This document shows, piece by piece, positions 46,513 through 60,730 of a stretch of 64,000 nucleotides of DNA. This DNA comes from Micropterix aruncella (Eukaryota > Arthropoda > Insecta > Lepidoptera > Micropterigidae), in contig OX155961.1 in NCBI GenBank assembly GCA_944548615.1, positions 26,457,625 to 26,521,624 on the forward strand, written 5' to 3'. Every line of letters begins with the position of its first letter. Position 1 is the first letter of the stretch. Position numbers and translations under genes: made by a program. The notes under the pieces were generated by a model. It was not told where the DNA came from. It saw only the letters and a program-made list of their open reading frames with translations, and did no database searches.

Positions 46513-46910
46513 AACTATCGTTACACATTCTGTAACGTCACATCTAACACAGAAGACTACAAATATGCTATGAAATGGCGTGGGAGGAGGTTGGATTGGC
46601 GAGACGCGGAAGGGAATGGGGGGGGGGGGGGTGGCTTGTCTACTTGCCGAGAAAGTCTTGGGGTAACACAACCGATTGTTTTGATATGTTGTCATCTTTG
46701 TCTTTGGCATAAGTAGGTATGAGAATATCATCAAGCGACAATTTGTCTATAAAAACCGCCAAAATTCGAGGCAAAATTTGATGTGATTTTTAATCCGGAT
46801 TTTAACCTCCTTGCCATGTCCCAGTTGTCGCTTTATAAGAAAGTTTACAGAAGCATATTTCCTTGTCCTTGATATTAGTGTACTTTTTTAACCCCACCTG
46901 ATGCAATGGT

Positions 46911-47186
46911 TTACCCGCCATCCTCGTGACCTCCATCTTCATCCAGGATGCGGTTGGGGTCTTTGGCGGGCGCAGGAGACAAAGCCGTCGTGATGGTGTC
47001 GTCCGGACGTTGTTTGCGCGACCGTTTAGAGGATCTACAGCGGCGCGGCGGGCCGTTTGCGCCGGCGCAGCGCGTTAACCGGTAGCTTTTACCCTGTTTA
47101 CCATAGCTGTTGTCGCCGACGCCACTAATGGAGTGCGTGGGGCATGTCGCCAATGGATTCCAGGACCGTCTTCCGAAATACATCAA
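46911..47186 (-). CDS. Unrecognised GC-rich open frame (91 aa)
   Basis: The minus-strand frame is rich in Arg, Pro and Asp (CRSSKRSRKQRPDD, then ALSPAPAKDPNRILDEDGG) and lies in a GC-rich island amid AT-rich sequence. I recognise no domain. It could be an exon of a host gene or part of a retroelement gag. Start and end are not established. Confidence 0.25.
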   Translation of the reverse strand: MMYFGRRSWNPLATCPTHSISGVGDNSYGKQGKSYRLTRCAGANGPPRRCRSSKRSRKQRPDDTITTALSPAPAKDPNRILDEDGGHEDGG

Positions 47187-47590
47187 GGAAATCGAAAAGA
47201 AGTTAGATTTATTTTAATAGGTATCGATGTAGCAATGACTGCTCAATTCCATAGTAGGTACATTTCGACAACCCTCTGCGCCAGTGAAATGCAGATGGAG
47301 CTGATAGCATTAACCGATGAAACCGATAGCTTATTTATCAATTTATTTAGCTATCCATATTAACATTGATAATGAAGGAGTGGGTGATTAAAAAAGATCG
47401 GTAGACACCGTTTCACCGCTACGTAAGGGAGAGGACCGCGCAAGCGACCTCGAACCCGTAACCAGTCGGGAGACCGAAGCAATATGGTTGCAACTGGTAT
47501 TAAGGGCGCGAAAGTCGGCCCGCTGGCGATTAACCTGGTTTCCTCGGTAAGGCCTCAACGTCTCTTACGAGCGTGTGGCGTAACTAGACC

Positions 47591-47897
47591 GCGAGGCCTT
47601 ATCGCTAAGTAGGAACAATCTACGCATACTGGTGAGTGAGCTCACGGGGCATTGTGGCCTAAACAAACACATGCTCAACCTCCGAGACACAAAAATGTGC
47701 AGGTTCTGCCAAGAAGCAGATGAAACTCCCCTGCACCTCATGTGCGAGTGTGGCCCGCTGATGCGGTACTTAAATGACACGAGGCTTAGCGCAGAACTAT
47801 AGTAGGTGGCGAACACAATAGATCAGCAATGGTCGCAGTGTTACAAGGCTCATAAAGACCTTAGAAAAGCCCCGCTCAACAAATAAATAATAAAATA
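47591..47897 (+). mobile_element. 5'-truncated non-LTR retrotransposon inserted in family A
   Basis: The inserted segment ends in an A-rich tail (AACAAATAAATAATAAAATA) just before family A resumes. TAGAC-like sequence flanks both sides as a possible short target duplication. It carries the coding end described separately. Confidence 0.65.
47605..47802 (+). pseudogene. LINE RNase H / C-terminal Cys-His region
   Basis: Sixty-five codons read LSRNNLRILVSELTGHCGLN, then MCRFCQEADETPLHLMCEC and a stop. The LTGHC motif followed by CxxC...H...C is the closing part of many insect LINE polymerase/RNase H proteins. Only this end is present, so the copy is dead on arrival. Confidence 0.75.
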
Positions 47898-48012
47898 GAC
47901 GGTGGACTGTTTAGTCCTAAGTTTTCTGCGCTCACCGCACGGGAGACAGAATGATACATAACGTTAAAACTTCTTTAGGTGACGGGTTCACCCGTTGTAG
48001 TCGACAGCTCTA

Positions 48013-49675
<1,663 letters not shown>

Positions 49676-49959
49676 ACATAATCCTCGTTGAAACATGCGT
49701 ATATCCCTGTATAACATCATTGCATTTTTCTCAGTGTAATATATAAGAAACGTATAGGAAATGGAAACACGTAAAGAATAAGGGGTGTAATATGGCCACA
49801 GGCAGAAACTCTTTTTGTCCTACAAGTTCTACCTCTAATACTCAACAATTTGTTTTCTAAGCAAAACGAGAAATCCGGTTTTAGTCTATTGTCATATAGG
49901 TACAACGATAACCTTCGAAAGATATCGAGCTGTCGTAAACACACCGTTATTTAATAAAA

Positions 49960-50712
49960 CTAGCTGACCCGTGCCCACTTCGTTGGGCGGTAAAACTTTT
50001 TACTTGTGATGAAATTATGAGTGTGGTTTGGTTAGTACTAAGTCCTAAGATTTATTTCCTGACTGTCAAAAGAAGGGTTATATTTTTACTGCATATGTGT
50101 GTATGTATTTTCATGCCAATTTGACTATTACCGTTATTTGTGAGTGTCTTCTTGTGAGTCTTATTTGTGAGTGTCTTATCTCTTTAACCATTTATGCAGT
50201 AAAAGTGAAGTTATATTATGCAGTAAAAGGGAAAAGTCTTTTGTTTTAAACATTTGAGAAGATAAATTTTCTTATTTTGATAATAATTCATAATTATTAT
50301 TGTTGATAATATGACCAATAAACATGACCTAACGATTTAAATTATTTAAAAAAAATATAAAATACTACTTTTTGTTACTTAAATATAAAAGTTAGACATA
50401 AGTATGTTGTCGCTGACTTTTTTGTAGACATTATTAAGCTCTACAACTTTTCTCTAGAACTTAATCATATATCTCTCATTGTTTAGGCAGCGTTAGTTAG
50501 AAACATTTTCGTTCGACCGTTTTTTCCGACTTACTTTGGAAATCCGACTACCACGAAAAATTCTTTTCATTTTTCGAATTAATATATAGCCTATGACACT
50601 CACAAGTAACGTGGCTTTCTATTGGTAAAAGAATTTTCAAAATTGGTTCTGTAGATCCAGAGATTACTTCCTACAACGTCACAAATTTTACCTCTTTATA
50701 ATATTAATATAG
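49960..50712 (-). mobile_element. Full-length Helitron, reverse orientation
   Basis: In + coordinates it begins CTAGCTGACCCGTGCCCACT, TCGTTGGGCGG (complement of the hairpin end) and finishes TTATAATATTAATATAGA (complement of the TC end). It is ~753 bases, A/T bounded, and non-coding, and is one of the two most complete copies here. Confidence 0.9.
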
Positions 50713-51025
50713 ATATCCTATTAAAGAAAATTAAAGTATAGACTAAATTCGGCCCTGCTTTAAAAACACGCTGTAACAAACAGTTTGTTACCTTTAAAGA
50801 CGCTAATCAGTCTTCGTCGCAAGCTTGGGTTTGTCTCACTGGGGAAAATTCTTTGAGTCGGTGTTATCCTCCCTACCTAATTACAATACAATACAATACA
50901 ATTAACTACTCCAGTATATAGGCATTCCTGCACTTGGATGCGTCACAAAATTAAATGCTTAAAATTTTATTATTAACAATATAACTATCATGATAGTTGT
51001 CATTGCTGTAATATTATATTCAATA
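50713..51025. other. Spacer between two Helitrons
   Basis: No feature beyond a short ACAAT direct repeat (50882-50901). Confidence 0.4.
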
Positions 51026-51772
51026 CTAGCTGACCCGTGCCCACTTCGTTGGGCGGTAAAACATTTTACTTATAATGAAATTATTAGCGTGGTTTAGATA
51101 GTACTGAGTGCTATGATTTATTTCCTGACCAAAAGAAGGGTTATATTTTTACTGCATATGTATGTATGTATTTGCATGCCAATTTGACTATAATACCGTT
51201 ATTTGTGAGTGTCTTCTTGTGAGTGTCTTATTTGTGAGTGCCTTATCTCTTTAACCATGTATGCAGTAAAAATGAAATGATATGCAGTAAAAGGCAAAAG
51301 TTTTCTTGTTTTAAACACTTGAGACGATAAATTTACTTATTTTGATATGAATTTATAATTGTTGATAATATGACCAATAGACATGATTTAAATTATTTTT
51401 TTAAATATAAAAAACTACTTTTTGTTACTTAAATATAAAAGTTAGACATATGCTGTTGCTGACTTTTATGTGGGCATTATCAAGCTCTACAACTTTTCTC
51501 TAGAACTTAATCATATATTAATTTCTAACTAACGCTGCCGTTAAGGCAGCGTTAGTTAGAAACGTTTTCGTTCGACCGTTTTTTCCGACTTACTTTGGAA
51601 ATCCGACTACCACGAAAATGTCTTTTTATTTTTCGGATTAATATATAGCCTATGACACTCACAAATAACGTTGCTTTCTATTGGTAAAAGAATTTTTAAA
51701 ATCGGTTAAGTAGACCCAGAGATTACTTCCTACAACATCACAAACTTTACCTCTTTATAATATTAGTATAGA
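51026..51772 (-). mobile_element. Full-length Helitron, reverse orientation
   Basis: Same organisation as 49960-50712: CTAGCTGACCCGTGCCCACT on the left and ATAATATTAGTATAGA on the right. It has an extra small inverted duplication (CTAACGCTGCC/GGCAGCGTTAG) at about 51529-51556. Confidence 0.9.
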
Positions 51773-53105
51773 TTACATACTTACAAATAATCAAAATATA
51801 CTAATGTCATTAAATAGTAATGAGAATAATATACTAAAATAGAAATGCAAATTCTATGTAAAATAATATTATTGTCAATCAAGAAGCTCTTTGCGAATTT
51901 TATTGCAATACGAGCTCGGCCATATCCCACGAGGAAGTACATCGGCATGACACCAGGAATAAAACCCTGTATCTCCAACCGTTCGTAGCACGTACTGCCA
52001 AGTTCCAGGCGACTATCGATACATAGGCCTCAACTTGCCTGAAAGATTAAAGCGATTAAAAGCATCGATATTTTCAAGAGATCCATCCAAATTTATCTCC
52101 TTAAAATTAACATGTATGCTCATAACGTTTTTAAAATATTGTGAAAATACATAGCATCGTATCTAACCATTTAATCTAATACATTGAATCTAAAACCATT
52201 TAATCTTATCTACTATTTAATCTAATACGTCATCATTCGCTCTTAAGAAAGCAATTATTAATGACGGTATTGATTTATCATTGTAATCGCAATATATAAT
52301 ATATTATAAATAATATTTATTCAAGAATATCTTTAAATAATATGTATGACTATATTATGGAACGTGTATTTACATAAAATTTTATTTACTCATTATGACT
52401 CCTTTCTTCCCAGTTCCTAACTCTCCCTATGTGTATTAATACTTCAAAAAAATGATATTGTTGTGTTTAAATTATGAATATTTAAGTGGAAACATGTAAT
52501 TAGCTTTATTTTTTAAACTTAATAATTTTGTAACAAATTTATTGTAACAGCTGTATGTTTCCTTAAAAATAATTTTAAAAAAATACACATTTATTGTCAA
52601 TTGTTTTGTTGTAATCTGTTATGATATAGTCTTTGTTTTTGTAAATTGGTAGGTTTAAAATTATATATTTTATATCATCTCTTGGCTAAATTGAGTTACT
52701 AGTTTAAGATTAATTTAATGTCATTCCTATACAATTGTTATGGTTGTATTGAAAATAAATACATTCACCTTATCTTATTTTATCTTATAATCCAGCAATA
52801 TGCCTTCGTATTTTTTACACATAAATAGATGTATAATAAATTATATAAGAATTAGAATATCATGATAGGTGGTAGCATTTGCCTTCCTAAAGTACATCGC
52901 ACGGTATTTTCTTTCATCGGGAACTTGAATGCGTGTTCGAGATATAGTTCAAACACAATATATCGCTGATATTGAGAATTTCGATGTAGACGTGCCTCAA
53001 TTAGCAATGTAACAAAAGGTGCAATACGAACAATTGTGGTTTATTCGTTATTGCCACGTGCTACGCATGTTTATAATCAGGGCTGTAACAAAAAAATGTT
53101 TCCCA
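51773..53105. other. AT-rich spacer
   Basis: No gene, RNA or structured repeat recognised on either strand. Confidence 0.45.
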
Positions 53106-53544
53106 TCGAAGACTATCGCGGTTGTTTGACATTATAAATAGGATAGAAAACGAAGGAACAATTCTACTTTCCTCGCTTGATCCGGGAAGCCATTGAAATA
53201 AGAAGAACCCCGAACTTCAATAGAGACGACGGCTACAAACTCTCTTCTACGTGGAACCCTCTTCTTAAAATGTTCCCGCCGCCGAACACCGAACGCAAAG
53301 ACGTAAAACAGGATACAGTGAGTGTTGTGTGCAAGACGGATTTTCAAAATTCCCGCGCTCCGAGCCCGCCCCCCCCCCCACCACCGTTATAACCTACGCA
53401 GTGGCGGCAGCGGTTTGCGGCCTACCCGCAAAACAACGTATTGACAGCTCTTCAGTCTACCCTGGACAACGGCGGCTGCAACGTCTTCGAAACGTCGGGT
53501 GCTACAAATTTCACGCGGTAAATTTCGTTTTCTATCCTATTTAT
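53106..53544 (+). mobile_element. Penelope-like element, internally deleted, plus orientation
   Basis: AAAATGTTTCCCA (53093-53105 and 53545-53557) is a 13-base target duplication. The left end carries GAAGACTATCGCGGTTG and TTATAAATAGGATAGAAAACG, then jumps straight to the C-terminal coding part. The right end has ACGTCTTCGAAACGTCGGG and the terminal repeat. Confidence 0.85.
53156..53392 (+). pseudogene. Penelope-like C-terminal coding fragment
   Basis: The frame reads MIREAIEIRRTPNFNRDDGY, then STWNPLLKMFPPPNTERKDV, like the end of the GIY-YIG protein at 24821-25330. A poly-C expansion at ~53370 shifts the frame before the original end. The GIY and YIG motifs themselves are deleted. Confidence 0.75.
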
Positions 53545-53557
53545 AAAATGTTTCCCA

Positions 53558-55384
53558 GTACTAAATTGAACAAAAGGTGCTCCACTTAATTAATTACATA
53601 CATTCATTATGGCAAATTTGATGTAATTAACGTATACTTAGCTACATTACTTATTTATATTGTAGCTACATTGTAAATCGGTCCATTCATTTGGCGGCAT
53701 TGTTGCGGAATATTTTGCGAAACAAGTTCCCAATAACTTCTGCGGGACACACGGGATCACATAGAAATATTGTTGTAGTGGAATGTCCCAATATTTTTAT
53801 TTATGTATTAATGCCACGCTTTACTGTTAATATAATAACTGACTTATATTTTTACACCTTTGATTATTCGTGAGAAATTAAAAAAAAAAATATATTTATT
53901 AGTATAGTTTCAGAAGAACTATTAAGTGCGAAACTGGTGAGACTACAAAATACTTACATAATGTTATTACAAATGTACCAAATTACATAATAATATATAA
54001 ATTAACTACTTAATATATTATAAAAAACATGAACAAATACATCTCTAGAATTGTTTTCGTTTTGATTTGCACTCTGCAAAATCAACGAATAATTATAAAA
54101 CATCTATTTTCTCGGCTTCCTTGGCTTCCTAGCAGTTGGATGGAATGTCGATCACAAACAGAAGTTCCATTCGGAGCCCCCGAAATACCGTGGGTCTGCT
54201 GCTTTATATAATATGAAAACAATATAGCCAGACAATAAATCCATGGATACCTACCTATATATAACTATTATTTAAATGGCTATAATATTATTAAAGTCAT
54301 GATCAGTTCGGTTATATCATAGAAAAGGTGGCCTAGGAGTATCTCCTTATTTTTTTAACGACCTCCAGCTGTTGCTAGTGGTAGGGAGAAGATTATAGAA
54401 TTTAATATCAAGGTATAATCAGCTTTTCTGTACTTTTGCCAGTCTTATTCGGGATAGGTATAGAATTATTTTGTAGGTGTTGTATTGTGTTCCATATAAC
54501 CGCTCTATGAGCTCCCCTCCCGTGAAATCTTTTAAATTTCACTTTTCTCTCCAAACGAGCTTTGCGAAGTTTTCGTAAACAGACATTAGTCAGAGGCCAG
54601 CTTGTCAGCTGCTTTGCATAATTGCGTCTGTTCCGTTACGTTGGGGTGGAAATAGTTACAAGTGCAGTAATGAGACCGTTGTTGCTTTTATAAAGTACCT
54701 CGCGAAGTGAAAATGTTTATAGAGCGCAGATTGTTTAACTTGTAGGAAAGTTGATCGTATAATATCAATTAGGTAAGATATTTGTTTGCATAAAATGGGT
54801 CAATTTCAAACCTATTTAGGAGAGATCTTGGCCGAGAGACGCAATTTATAGCTTCGATTTTTTTTAAATTATGTCAAACTTTGGAACAAAAATAAAATAT
54901 ATGCAGAAAAACTTCTGGTTTCATTATTTTTTATAGTCAGATTATTAATTATTAGACATATGCCAATACCATAATTAAAAATTAAATCTCATTTTTGTAA
55001 ACCATGTCGAGTGAGTTAACTAACCGTGGTGACGGGGGGGGGGGGGGGCTGTTTGGCGTAGCTCATAGGATTGGTAGACACAATAGTATTATTATAGATT
55101 TAACAACTTGAAGATTTAAATTAAAAAAATCGGTTGCATCGCCCCGAGAATTTTTCGCCAAGTAGACGATCCCCCCTCCTCCCCCCGCGCCAACCACCAA
55201 CCCTCTCCTCCCGCGCGCCAATCCCCCTCCCCATGATAGTGAATGTGTTCTAATGCATTTCTAACATATTTGTTGTCCTTTAATACCTACTTTAAATTCG
55301 AAATTTAAATTCTAAGTGCCAAGATATATTTTGAAATTTTCTCAACAATAAATAATAATTAAATAATAAATTTTGTGAATATAG
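53558..55384. other. Spacer
   Basis: No supported gene. Contains a poly-G run near 55035 and a poly-C/T-rich stretch at 55170-55230. Confidence 0.4.
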
Positions 55385-55536
55385 TGTAATTCGGCGGTTA
55401 GGTAACCCGACCAGGTTGCCACAAGCCTAGGAAATGGAAATATTTTCCTGAAAGTGTGGAGCTCGCCGAGACGTGTGGCCGACGTGGCGGGTATCGGGCT
55501 AAATACCTCCAATCATGATGAACAGTACAACCTTCT

Positions 55537-55644
55537 GACATCAAGGAGACAGCTGGACCTGTCTGGATGAGGGAAAGGGACAACCGATCCGGATGGAGAG
55601 TGATTAGAGAGGCGTATGCCCAGCGGTGGGCGAATGCGCGCTGA
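55537..55644 (+). pseudogene. LINE C-terminal fragment (WRVIREAYAQRW)
   Basis: Thirty-five codons read DIKETAGPVWMRERDNRSGW, then RVIREAYAQRW, and stop at 55642-55644. The W-x-R-x(2-3)-R...GW-R-x-I/L-x-EAYAQ-W pattern closes many insect LINE polymerases of the RTE-like group. Sequence upstream to ~55390 may belong to it but is frameshifted. GATGAAGAAGATGAAGAAG follows, the usual simple tail. Confidence 0.65.
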
Positions 55645-55879
55645 TGAAGAAGATGAAGAAGAATACCTACTTAGTAATTTAGTAGTGTTTTAGTAGTATT
55701 TTCGTACTATAAATGCATTTTCCGTGGTACGAAAATGGTATTTTTTTCAATATGACAGTGTTTTCTTAAATAATCAGAGTTTAAAAATGATTTGTAGCAC
55801 TCATTTAGGAGATTTTTTTTAGCACTCGTTTAGGAGGAGAGCTCGTTTCTACCAAACAAAATTTCACAATGTGGTTTCG

Positions 55880-56230
55880 GTCCAACAAGAAAACTGGGTG
55901 GCGAATTTAAAGTCTCGAAGTCCAATAATTCGAGTTCGAAGTATACTAGCGCGCCCCATGGTGAACCGATTTCAACCACAAGCTAATCAACTATTGCCAT
56001 AGAGTTTGGGAGCTATCGTGGGGTAACATATACAGACACACAGACAGACTTCAGCCTGGAAATGGTTTTAATCGTCTCCTGAGGGGTGGGGGGTAGGGGG
56101 GGGGGGTCAAATGTATATATATCCGTCTTCATTTCGAAACATTTTTTTTGCGCTTTCGCAATACTTTACCTTCTTTACGGTTGATAGGCCGGAAAAGAAA
56201 ATCTGGAGAAATATCCAACGAAAAAACTAA
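55880..56230 (+). repeat. Dispersed repeat with CAGACAGACTTCAGCCTGGAAA
   Basis: Same family as 34640-34975 and 35680-35820. It includes a G run near 56095 and CGTCTTCATTTCGAAA... GGCCGGAAAAGAAA. Non-coding. Confidence 0.5.
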
Positions 56231-56940
56231 TCTATACTATCAATACTAATATTATAAAGAGGTAAAGTTTGTGACGTTGTAGGAAGTAATCTCTGGATCT
56301 ACTGATCCGATTTTGAAAATCTTTTACCAGTAGAAAGCCACTTTATTTGTGAGTGTCATAGGCTATATATTAATCCGAAAAATGAAAAGACTTTTTCGTG
56401 GTAGTCGGATTTGCAAAGTAAGTCGGAGAATAAGCGGTCGAACGAAAACGTTTCTAACTAACGCTGCCTTAACGATGAGAGATATATGATTAAGTTCTAG
56501 AGAAAAGTTGTAGAGCTTGATAATGCATACAAAAAAGTCAGCGACAGCATATGTCTAACTTTTATATTTAGGTAACAAAAAGTAGTATTTAATTAAAAAT
56601 AATTTAAATCATTAGGTCATGTTTATTGGTCATATTATCAACCATTATGAATTCTTATCAAAATATGTAAGTAAATTTATCGTGTCAAGTGTTTAAAACA
56701 CAAGACTTTTCCCTTCTACTGCATATCATTTCCCTTTTACTGCATAAATAGTTAAAGAGATAATACGCTCACAAATAAGACACTCCTAAGAAGGCACTCA
56801 CAAATAACGGTATTATAGTCAAATTGGCATGCAAATACATACATACATATGCAGTAAAAATATAACCGTTCTTTTGGCAGTCAGGAAATAAATAGCACTC
56901 AGTACTAACCGAACCACACTCATAATTTCGGTTCAGCTAG
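56231..56940 (+). mobile_element. Helitron with 3' hairpin deleted
   Basis: It starts TCTATACTATCAATACTAAT (a small repeat inside the 5' end) and runs through the whole family. The 3' side jumps from CATAATTTCG directly to GGTTCAGCTAG, so the GCCC...GGGC hairpin is missing while CTAG remains. Confidence 0.8.
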
Positions 56941-58060
56941 TAAAGTATAAAGAAATATATTTTTGTAATTTTATTTTATCTATTTTCATGAAACTAAAAT
57001 ATGAATTTTATTTATTTATTTATTTAAAGCAATGCACATAATAAGCGACAAGCGTAACAAATTATATTTAATATCTACACTGCACTAAAACCCACAGCAA
57101 GTTGTGTCACGCTTATAGTGAAGATCGGTCCCATGTCGCCCAACTAAGTATGAACACTTGTTCTAGGGTAGACATATTAAACAAATACTAGTTTTAAAAG
57201 AAAACATAATCAAAAGAAAAAAAAAGTAGTTTAAACAAAAGGAAAAAAAGCGAAAATGGAAAAAAAAACATTGAATTAAATATATGTAAATATGCATAAA
57301 AATAAAATATGTAAATATATAATTATAATAAAATAAAACATTGAAGTAAATAGATAATTAAATACACATATCCTTCAGTTAATAATAAACTATATAGTCA
57401 TAATTTAAATTATAAATAAAATTTGTAATATTTGTAAGAAAAATAAAAAGTCACAATAAAATTATAATACCATTAATAGTAAAGTTTCTAAAAAAATTAA
57501 ATAGTCACAAAGAAAAATATGAACATAGAATAAATTTGAACATGAAATTATTTACAATCTTTATTCTGAGAGACTTATTGAATTAAACTTATTGGATTGA
57601 GACTTCTTCTGTTTAAATTCCAGCTTATCGTTTTTGCTTTCTCCCTTTGACCTTTTGATAACGATATTTCCATTTTACTAGGTATATATATGTAGTTACA
57701 TTTAGTTACATTTAGATATATAGTCGCCTGCGCCAACTAGTCGCGACAAGAACGTTGTCCATTGTTAATTCTAACGACCATAGCGCAATACAAATGGTGA
57801 GTCTCAAACTCTACTCCAGTTTAGATGAATTGTCAACTGGTGTAGACTACTACTCAATATTAATCGCTTTAATTTCGGTCTGGTCGCTTAGAGCAGATTT
57901 GAATTTGAAATAACACAATTTATTTCAACGTCGTACAACACAAAATTGTCGATATCATTAATTATTAGTATCAATTTGTTCATTCAGAATATACAATAAA
58001 AGAATGTCGTAATAATCACCTAAACCTAGTTATCATATACAAGAAATCGTCATTAGTTAA
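56941..58060. other. A/T-rich spacer
   Basis: No gene or clear repeat recognised. Confidence 0.45.
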
Positions 58061-58382
58061 AGGGCTCTCTAGATGATGAAGCATGCTTGTCAAGCATCGC
58101 GTCGCGGGTAGGGAGGGGATCGTAACCCGCAGGAATTATGCAAATATATTTTTAAAATATTTACCAAAAATGCCTAATTTTGTAGTTTTATACCAGGGAG
58201 TCACGCCAATCATCAATCAATTACGTCTAACTAACATGATTCTCTGGTATAAACTACAAAATTAGGCATATTTGGTAAATATTAAAAAAATATATATATT
58301 TGCATAATTCTTGCGGTTTACGATACCCTCCCAGCCCGCGAACCGATGCTTAACAAGCATGCTTGATCGTCTAGAGAGCCCC
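58061..58382. mobile_element. Foldback MITE with TAA target duplication, copy 2
   Basis: AGGGCTCTCTAGATGATGAA at the left mirrors TTGATCGTCTAGAGAGCCCC at the right, and the inner sequence is palindromic to the centre near 58222. TAA lies on both sides (58058-58060, 58383-58385). Related to 23784-24050. Confidence 0.8.
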
Positions 58383-58738
58383 TAACAATATATTGACTTA
58401 AAATGAATCAAACAGAATATACATTTTATTTTAACCATCTCAATATTAAACATCATTAAAACTATTTTCTTGGAGAATGCCACTACCTACAATAGGAGAA
58501 GGTAAAGTTCATACGATCACATGTTTGATAGCTATTTAATTACAGTGACGTCAGAGCGATAGTGGCGTTGACTAAAGTCGACTTTACACGGTGCATATAT
58601 TAAAAAAGAAATCCAGAAATATGTCCATGAAATGTCCAATCCAGAAAATGGGTAAATACAAAATAAATATTTATCAAAAGGAATATTAATAGTCAACTAG
58701 GTACTCTATGCAAAAATACATATATTAAATAGAATAAC

Positions 58739-59115
58739 AAACACGACTACTGTTACAAAAAGTAAACTAATATTTTTTAAATATTTTTTTATGAAATCTT
58801 TGTGGTTTTTATGAAATCTTTATCCATATATAATAGATACATGTATATTTCCTAAGTGTACTAAATCAGACCTTCCCTTTGACACTAAACACTATAAATT
58901 TATGATAAGTTATTAACTTTAGACATTTGGACAATTAGACAACTACTTACTTGATATTTGTATATATGTATATATTTTCGGAATATACTCAATCAGGTCT
59001 TTCAGTCCAAAGTTGGACATTTAGACTACTATTTACTTGATATTTTAACAAGCGTTTAGAAGTTATAGTGAATTAAAGAAACGGAAAACACGCATATATG
59101 AACTCAGAACACAAA
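58739..59115 (+). mobile_element. Family B TIR element, right end lost
   Basis: AACACGACTACTGTTAC begins the copy. ATGTATATTTCC and AAAGAAACGGAAAACACGCA family blocks follow. The right inverted end is not visible. Confidence 0.5.
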
Positions 59116-59924
59116 AATAATCACATACTACAATAAAAAGTATCAAAACAAATAGAAAAAATAACGTATATAGATGGTCAGGAATGTTACGTTAAACATT
59201 TTATTCTACGTGTATTGTATGTTTAAATGCACAGGTATGATTCCCAGCTGCTATTTCCTGTTTTGCTGGCATTTTAACATGTATATTTTCTTCTGCCTCT
59301 TTCGCATGGACACAGCCGCAATCCATACCCTGACAATAGCCAAATTAGCATCGTCAAATAGTGTGATATAAGCCATGTACATTGTTGTCAATAGGCTACC
59401 TTGTGTGATATTCGAGTTGCACCAACCTAGCCGTGCGCCTTTTAGCCCGGGTCTCCCCAAATCTCGAAATCTTATTTACCAAAATAGCATTGATAGTCGC
59501 CAATATCCGGGAAGGATAAGCTAACTCAATAGTCGCCGTTCAAATATGAGGAAAATTATGACGTTCTTAGGAATTAAGTGCGAGCGTCTTATGGCGCCAA
59601 GTATAATACGTATATTTTCATAGCGTCTATTTAGGAGCCGTGTGATCAGTGGGATTATACGGAAATATTCAATACAGACGCTCGTCAAGATACTTACGTA
59701 ACTAAACAGAAGTAGATGTAAATAGAAATGTAATGCTCCCAGCAGTTCCACCATAGCGGTAAACCTTTCTGAGACGCATCTTTCTAAATGGTGTTCTCTT
59801 TTTGTCGTCGTATCTTCTCTTGTTTCGAATGGGTGGGTCTCTTTCAAAGATGTTTTCAACTTACGGGATTAGGCAAAAATCACTTGGATCATGTCTAGGG
59901 ATTGGGAAGCCTAATGAACCATTG
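59116..59924. other. Unassigned spacer
   Basis: Open frames up to 112 aa exist on the minus strand (59521-59859) but show no domain. Nothing else recognised. Confidence 0.4.
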
Positions 59925-60515
59925 AAATTGCAGTTTGGCAAGACCTGCTTCTTACCTTGGGTAACAATCAGGGAGCTAATAGGCCCTGTTGGAGTTGGCC
60001 ACGAAGACCCATTTGTTCAGGGTCGGTCACACTCACGGGTCAACACCCATCCGGCGGCCTCCACGCATGAAGTACGAGCCCCGACAGGACTCTGACCTGA
60101 GGGGCTAGTTTCCCCCAGAAGGTAATCTTCTGGCGCTCCTGGACAGTTTGCGCACCGTGCGGCGTCAGTCAATCGATTGTGCATTCTGACTAACAGTCGG
60201 GGGAGTCTGGAAACAATACTGTCTCCCATAGAGAGGGGGTAGTTGTTCAGCCTATGGTAGACCGTTTCACCGCTTCGTAAGGGAGAGGATTGCGCACGCG
60301 ACCTCGAACCTGTAACCAGTCGGAAGACCGGAGTAATCTGATTGCAACTGGTAGTAAGGGCGCGAGTGTCGGCCCGCTGGGTAACATACCTGACTATCTC
60401 GCGGATAAGGCGTTGGCCTCTTACGGGCATGTGACGGAGCTTAACGGTGGACTGTTTGTCCTAAGTCTTTTGCGCTAACCTCACAGGAGACAGAACGATC
60501 AAATTTTGTTAAAAC
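59925..60515 (+). repeat. Family A repeat, near full length, plus orientation
   Basis: Contains CCTGTTGGAGTTGGCCACGA, CATCCGGCGGCCTCCACGCA, ATCGATTGTGCATTCTGACT, GACCTCGAACCTGTAACCAG and ends CAGGAGACAGAACGATC. Its 3' part reads ASVGPLGNIPDYLADKALAS, then YGHVTELNGGLF. It is the best copy to define the family together with 19951-20463. Confidence 0.7.
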
Positions 60516-60730
60516 TGCAACACGAATCCGCGATAAACTCAATATGAATTACCGCTAATGTCAAGTAGAAAAGTCCGTATGTAATATGGGGGCTTAATTA
60601 ATTTGCTTATACATGGCCTATTCTATTTTGACGAAATTAAAAAAATAAAGACTAAAAATAACCTTGTTTAAATTATTGGAGCTTTAAAAAATATAAAATA
60701 TTATTATTAAAACTACTTTTCTCAAAGGAA

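Larger units (their letters stand above)
47388..48012 (+). repeat. Family A repeat, interrupted by a LINE tail
   Basis: It begins CGGTAGACACCGTTTCACCG and ends GACGGGTTCACCCGTTGTAG then TCGACAGCTCTAG. It contains GCAACTGGTATTAAGGGCGCG as in 60340-60365. The segment that elsewhere reads ...GTGGCGGAGCTTGACGGTGG is split by 47591-47897. Confidence 0.7.

Noticed and set aside
59521..59859. A 112-aa minus-strand open frame
   Set aside because: No recognisable motif, composition like neighbouring noncoding DNA, and no splice-site or start support.
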